Source: Fidelibacterota bacterium (GTDB taxonomy: Bacteria > Fidelibacterota > Marinisomatia > SCGC-AAA003-L08 > D37C17). From it: DNA of 9,138 nt. A program made the position numbers and the translations under genes. The number at the start of each line of letters is the position of its first letter. Position 1 is the stretch's first letter. Below the pieces are notes generated by a model that ran no database searches, was not told where the DNA came from, and saw only the letters and a list, made by a program, of their open reading frames with translations. The stretch lies in the NCBI GenBank assembly GCA_002704685.1, contig PAHD01000021.1:8410-17547 (forward strand). The letters are read 5' to 3'. Shown here piece by piece: positions 6,963 to 9,138 of the stretch.

Positions 6963-6990
6963 ATTAAATATGCTAACTAATACTTAGCAA
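6963..6990 (-). promoter_or_regulatory. Possible sigma-70-type promoter for the regulator-alkB unit
   Basis: On the minus strand TTGCTA (6990-6985) and TTTAAT (6968-6963) are separated by 16 bases, acceptable -35 and -10 elements. The -35 overlaps palindrome copy 2 and the -10 lies between the two copies. In such AT-rich DNA hexamer matches are common, so the call rests mainly on the placement between the two operators and on the good ribosome binding site downstream. Confidence 0.4.
6971..6989. promoter_or_regulatory. Operator-like palindrome, copy 2 (TGCTAA-N7-TTAGCA)
   Basis: Perfect 6-bp inverted repeat reading TGCTAACTAATACTTAGCA. Its centre is 32 bases from that of copy 1, close to three helical turns, so two dimers would sit on the same face of the DNA. 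It overlaps the proposed -35 element. A transcription terminator for the upstream hydrolase gene is the other reading, but the 6-bp stem is weak and no clean T-run follows. Confidence 0.75.
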
Positions 6991-7006
6991 TCTTTTTATT
7001 TTAATA

Positions 7007-8512
7007 TTATCTAAAAAGAATTATGTTAACAATTTGGATTATATCTAGAACGTTTATGACATTATCTGAATTTAAATCTGCTGGATTACTAAATTGATTA
7101 TTCAATATTAAATTAACTACTAAAATAATATCCTGTATATTAATTATATAATCTAAATTTATATCTCCTGTAATTGAAAAATTAGATTGTTCAGCAAAAT
7201 TTAATACTGCATTTTCGATTTCAATTAGAGCATTATAATTATTTGAATTTGATAAAAGGATAACTCCCAAATTGTTAGACGTAGAAATAAACATTTCAGT
7301 ACAACTACCTGAATCTCCACCATTATGACCAAGTAGTGTTCTTCCATTTTGGTTTTTATAATACCATACTAAACCTTGTGTTGAATTTATTAAAGGATAA
7401 TGTATAGTTTTTATTAATTCTATTGTTTCTGAATCTAAAATTCTTACATTGTTATATATTCCATTATTTATATAGGTACTCATAAATTTAGCTAAATTAT
7501 TCGATGTTACTCTAAGCTGTCCTGATGGATAATCAGAATAACCATAATGTTCATACTCTATCAAGTTTTCTACACTACTCCCTACTCCATTTTCTCCACA
7601 AACCTCCTGATAATCAGCACAACAATCGTCATAATCAATACAAGCAAAGTCACAAAAACATGGATTACTCTCATCATAAATTCCACAACCAATAGTATAG
7701 CAGGAATCTCCCGAACCACCAGTTATTTGATAAGGTAATGCAACTAGATCAAGATTATTAATTTCTGATAAAAACCAAAAAGCATTATCCATTTCAAGTG
7801 GTTCAAAAATATTTTCATTACAAAATTCATTAAAAGGTTGATTCGAAATCTCTTCAACTAAATACCCTATTAATGCTGCTCCAATATTGCTATAATAGTA
7901 GCTTGTACCAGGAGCTGAATCAGTAAAATTTAAATTACTTGCATAAAATTCACCTTGAGGAGTTAGATATTCTTGGAGGTAATATCCTAACTCTAATATT
8001 GAATCACCATCATAATAAGGCATAAAACTCCAATTATCTTTTATGCCAGATGTATGAGATAATAGCATTTTAAAAGTAATTGGATTACTTTGAAAATCTG
8101 GGTGTATGACATTAAAAGGAAGATAATCATTAATATTATCATCAAGCATAAAAAAATTCTGTTCAAATAATTGCATTAATGCAGTAACTGTTATAGTCTT
8201 TGAAACAGATGATAAAATAAACATAGTATTTTCATCTACTATTATATCTTCGTTAAGATTTGAATATCCAAAATACTTGTCCCATACTAAATTATCTTCC
8301 TTAACTACAGAAATAGATAAGCCGGGTATTAAATGAGTTTGCATTGTTGATTCAATAAAAGTAATTAATTCATTCTCATCACGATGAGCAGATACTTCAC
8401 TACTTAATCTACTATTAGGAGTATTATTATCTTCTCTATTTATAAAATGATTTGAAAATATAAAAGAAACAACTACATTTAAAAATACTATTATATACAT
8501 AAACTTTTTCAC
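7007..8512 (-). CDS. Exported serine hydrolase (beta-lactamase/PBP4-like) with inserted somatomedin-B-like domain and dockerin-like tail
   Basis: 501-residue secreted serine hydrolase of the class C beta-lactamase/esterase fold. Seen: signal peptide (MKKFMYIIVFLNVVVSFIFS), SxxK motif SVSK (Ser102, Lys105), YxN motif YSN (207-209), HNG as the third motif (396-398), and family landmarks LLSHTSGI (150-157) and PSGQLRVTSNNLAKFM (329-344). Between YxN and HNG lies a cysteine-rich insert (271-305, DNA 7598-7702) with eight cysteines matching the somatomedin-B pattern. Residues 449-501 (DNA 7010-7168) form a dockerin-like module with two D-x-N-x-D calcium loops. Likely substrates are esters, D-amino peptides or peptidoglycan fragments; real beta-lactamase activity is not implied. 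The GTG start at 8512 is kept because it gives a proper KK n-region; ATG at 8500 is the alternative. The gene ends just before the alkB control region. Confidence 0.9.
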   Translation of the reverse strand: MKKFMYIIVFLNVVVSFIFSNHFINREDNNTPNSRLSSEVSAHRDENELITFIESTMQTHLIPGLSISVVKEDNLVWDKYFGYSNLNEDIIVDENTMFILSSVSKTITVTALMQLFEQNFFMLDDNINDYLPFNVIHPDFQSNPITFKMLLSHTSGIKDNWSFMPYYDGDSILELGYYLQEYLTPQGEFYASNLNFTDSAPGTSYYYSNIGAALIGYLVEEISNQPFNEFCNENIFEPLEMDNAFWFLSEINNLDLVALPYQITGGSGDSCYTIGCGIYDESNPCFCDFACIDYDDCCADYQEVCGENGVGSSVENLIEYEHYGYSDYPSGQLRVTSNNLAKFMSTYINNGIYNNVRILDSETIELIKTIHYPLINSTQGLVWYYKNQNGRTLLGHNGGDSGSCTEMFISTSNNLGVILLSNSNNYNALIEIENAVLNFAEQSNFSITGDINLDYIINIQDIILVVNLILNNQFSNPADLNSDNVINVLDIIQIVNIILFR

Positions 8513-8577
8513 TTGTATAATCTATAAATAAAATATTCGATATGAAAGACTCATCTAAGAAAACTAAATACTAGAGT

Positions 8578-9138
8578 TTAATCAATAATTAAGCTTACCA
8601 TTTGAACTATATCTAAAATATTAATAATTTCATCTTCATTCAAATCTGCAGTATAATTGTATTCATTTAGTAAAACTAAATTAACTATTAGAACAATATC
8701 TAAAATATTAATAACACTATCATTATTTAAATCACCATAAATAGTGTTAACTTTTTTATAAATCCATGCCTTATTTGTTGCAATAAATCCATTAGGATCA
8801 AAACCTCCAAAATATATTGCATCTTCATTATTAAATGGTGATTTAACATAGCACCTAGTTGCTACAAGAGGGTTAGTATTTAATGAAAAATCATGGGTTA
8901 TCTCATTTATTTCGTAATCTCCACTACTGTTTCTAATAGCATATAAACCTCCGCTATAGTAACCATTCCAACTTGAATAATTTTGATTATTAATAGTAGA
9001 CTCAAATCCTACTATATGATAGTAGTCATTGTATACATTATCATAAACTTTATAAAATTCATTATATGCTCCAAGCAAATAATTAACTGTAACTCCTTGA
9101 AGATAATCTTCAACTAATAATGAAACTTTAGTTTCATA
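8578..9138 (-). CDS. Secreted protein with C-terminal dockerin-like tail, N-terminus beyond the window
   Basis: The frame is open to the window edge: 20 codons precede the TTG at 9078, so that TTG is not a real start and the gene is truncated at its 5' end. The visible 186 residues contain an aromatic- and Asn-rich region with a WNGYYSGGLYAIRNSSGDYE segment and an AIYFGGFDPNGF segment, likely beta-rich, and no catalytic motif that I recognise. The last 52 residues (DNA 8581-8736) are a dockerin-like module, with loops D-L-N-N-D...N-I-L-D and D-L-N-E-D...N-I-L-D separated by about 18 residues. It is 65 bases upstream of the serine hydrolase gene and shares the tail with it, so the two may belong to one set of exported proteins. 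The function of the main part is unknown. Confidence 0.75.
   Translation of the reverse strand, partial: YETKVSLLVEDYLQGVTVNYLLGAYNEFYKVYDNVYNDYYHIVGFESTINNQNYSSWNGYYSGGLYAIRNSSGDYEINEITHDFSLNTNPLVATRCYVKSPFNNEDAIYFGGFDPNGFIATNKAWIYKKVNTIYGDLNNDSVINILDIVLIVNLVLLNEYNYTADLNEDEIINILDIVQMVSLIID

Noticed and set aside
6939..6989. Rho-independent terminators formed by the two palindromes
   Set aside because: Stems are only 6 bp with two G-C pairs and no uninterrupted T-run follows. Two near-identical copies with matching centres fit operators better.
7547..7738. 63-codon plus-strand reading frame
   Set aside because: It is antisense to the somatomedin-B-like part of the serine hydrolase; the Thr/Ile/Ser-rich product looks like complement noise.
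8513..8577. Promoter upstream of the serine hydrolase
   Set aside because: AT-rich hexamers are present but none stands out, so nothing in this 65-base gap can be supported.

Overview
The window is a strongly AT-rich stretch in which every credible gene lies on the minus strand, so transcription runs from high to low coordinates. Three otherwise unrelated secreted proteins end in the same ~52-55 residue dockerin-like module (two D-x-N-x-D-x-x-x-[ND]-x-x-D calcium loops). Together with the low GC, the weak or missing Shine-Dalgarno sequences and the gene content, this suggests an uncultured marine bacterium of the FCB group, most likely Candidatus Marinimicrobia (SAR406 / Neomarinimicrobiota). 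The taxonomic call is an inference.

Layout in the direction of transcription. (1) 9138-8578: C-terminal part of an exported protein with a dockerin-like tail, cut by the window edge. (2) 8512-7007: an exported serine hydrolase of the beta-lactamase/PBP fold with an inserted cysteine-rich somatomedin-B-like domain and a dockerin-like tail. (3) 7006-6912: a short control region with two near-identical 19-bp palindromes (TGCTAA-N7-TTAGCA) spaced 32 bp apart around a plausible promoter. (4) 6911-6555: a small XRE-type HTH regulator. (5) 6555-5433: a membrane alkane monooxygenase (AlkB), split into two frames by one extra A in a run of ten. (6) 5424-4702: a LOG-family nucleotide phosphoribohydrolase. 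(7) 4677-3652: a VAT-1/quinone-oxidoreductase-like MDR enzyme. (8) 3620-2955: phosphatidylserine decarboxylase. (9) 2965-2528: an SRPBCC-fold protein overlapping psd. (10) 2494-1145: a secreted seven-bladed beta-propeller protein with a dockerin-like tail. (11) 1108-1: a SulP/SLC26 anion transporter cut by the other window edge. No gene-free stretch reaches 300 bases; the longest is the 95-base control region.

The regulator and alkB overlap as TAATG, and gaps further down are short (8, 24 and 31 bases, an overlap, about 33 and 36 bases), so regulator-alkB-LOG-MDR-psd-SRPBCC may be a single transcription unit. The twin palindromes just upstream suggest that the regulator controls itself and alkB. 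The unit mixes hydroxylation of an alkyl chain with membrane-lipid functions. No rubredoxin or rubredoxin reductase for AlkB is present in the window.

The points most worth a second look are the somatomedin-B-like insertion, the twin operators, the alkB frameshift at A10, and the shared dockerin-like tails.
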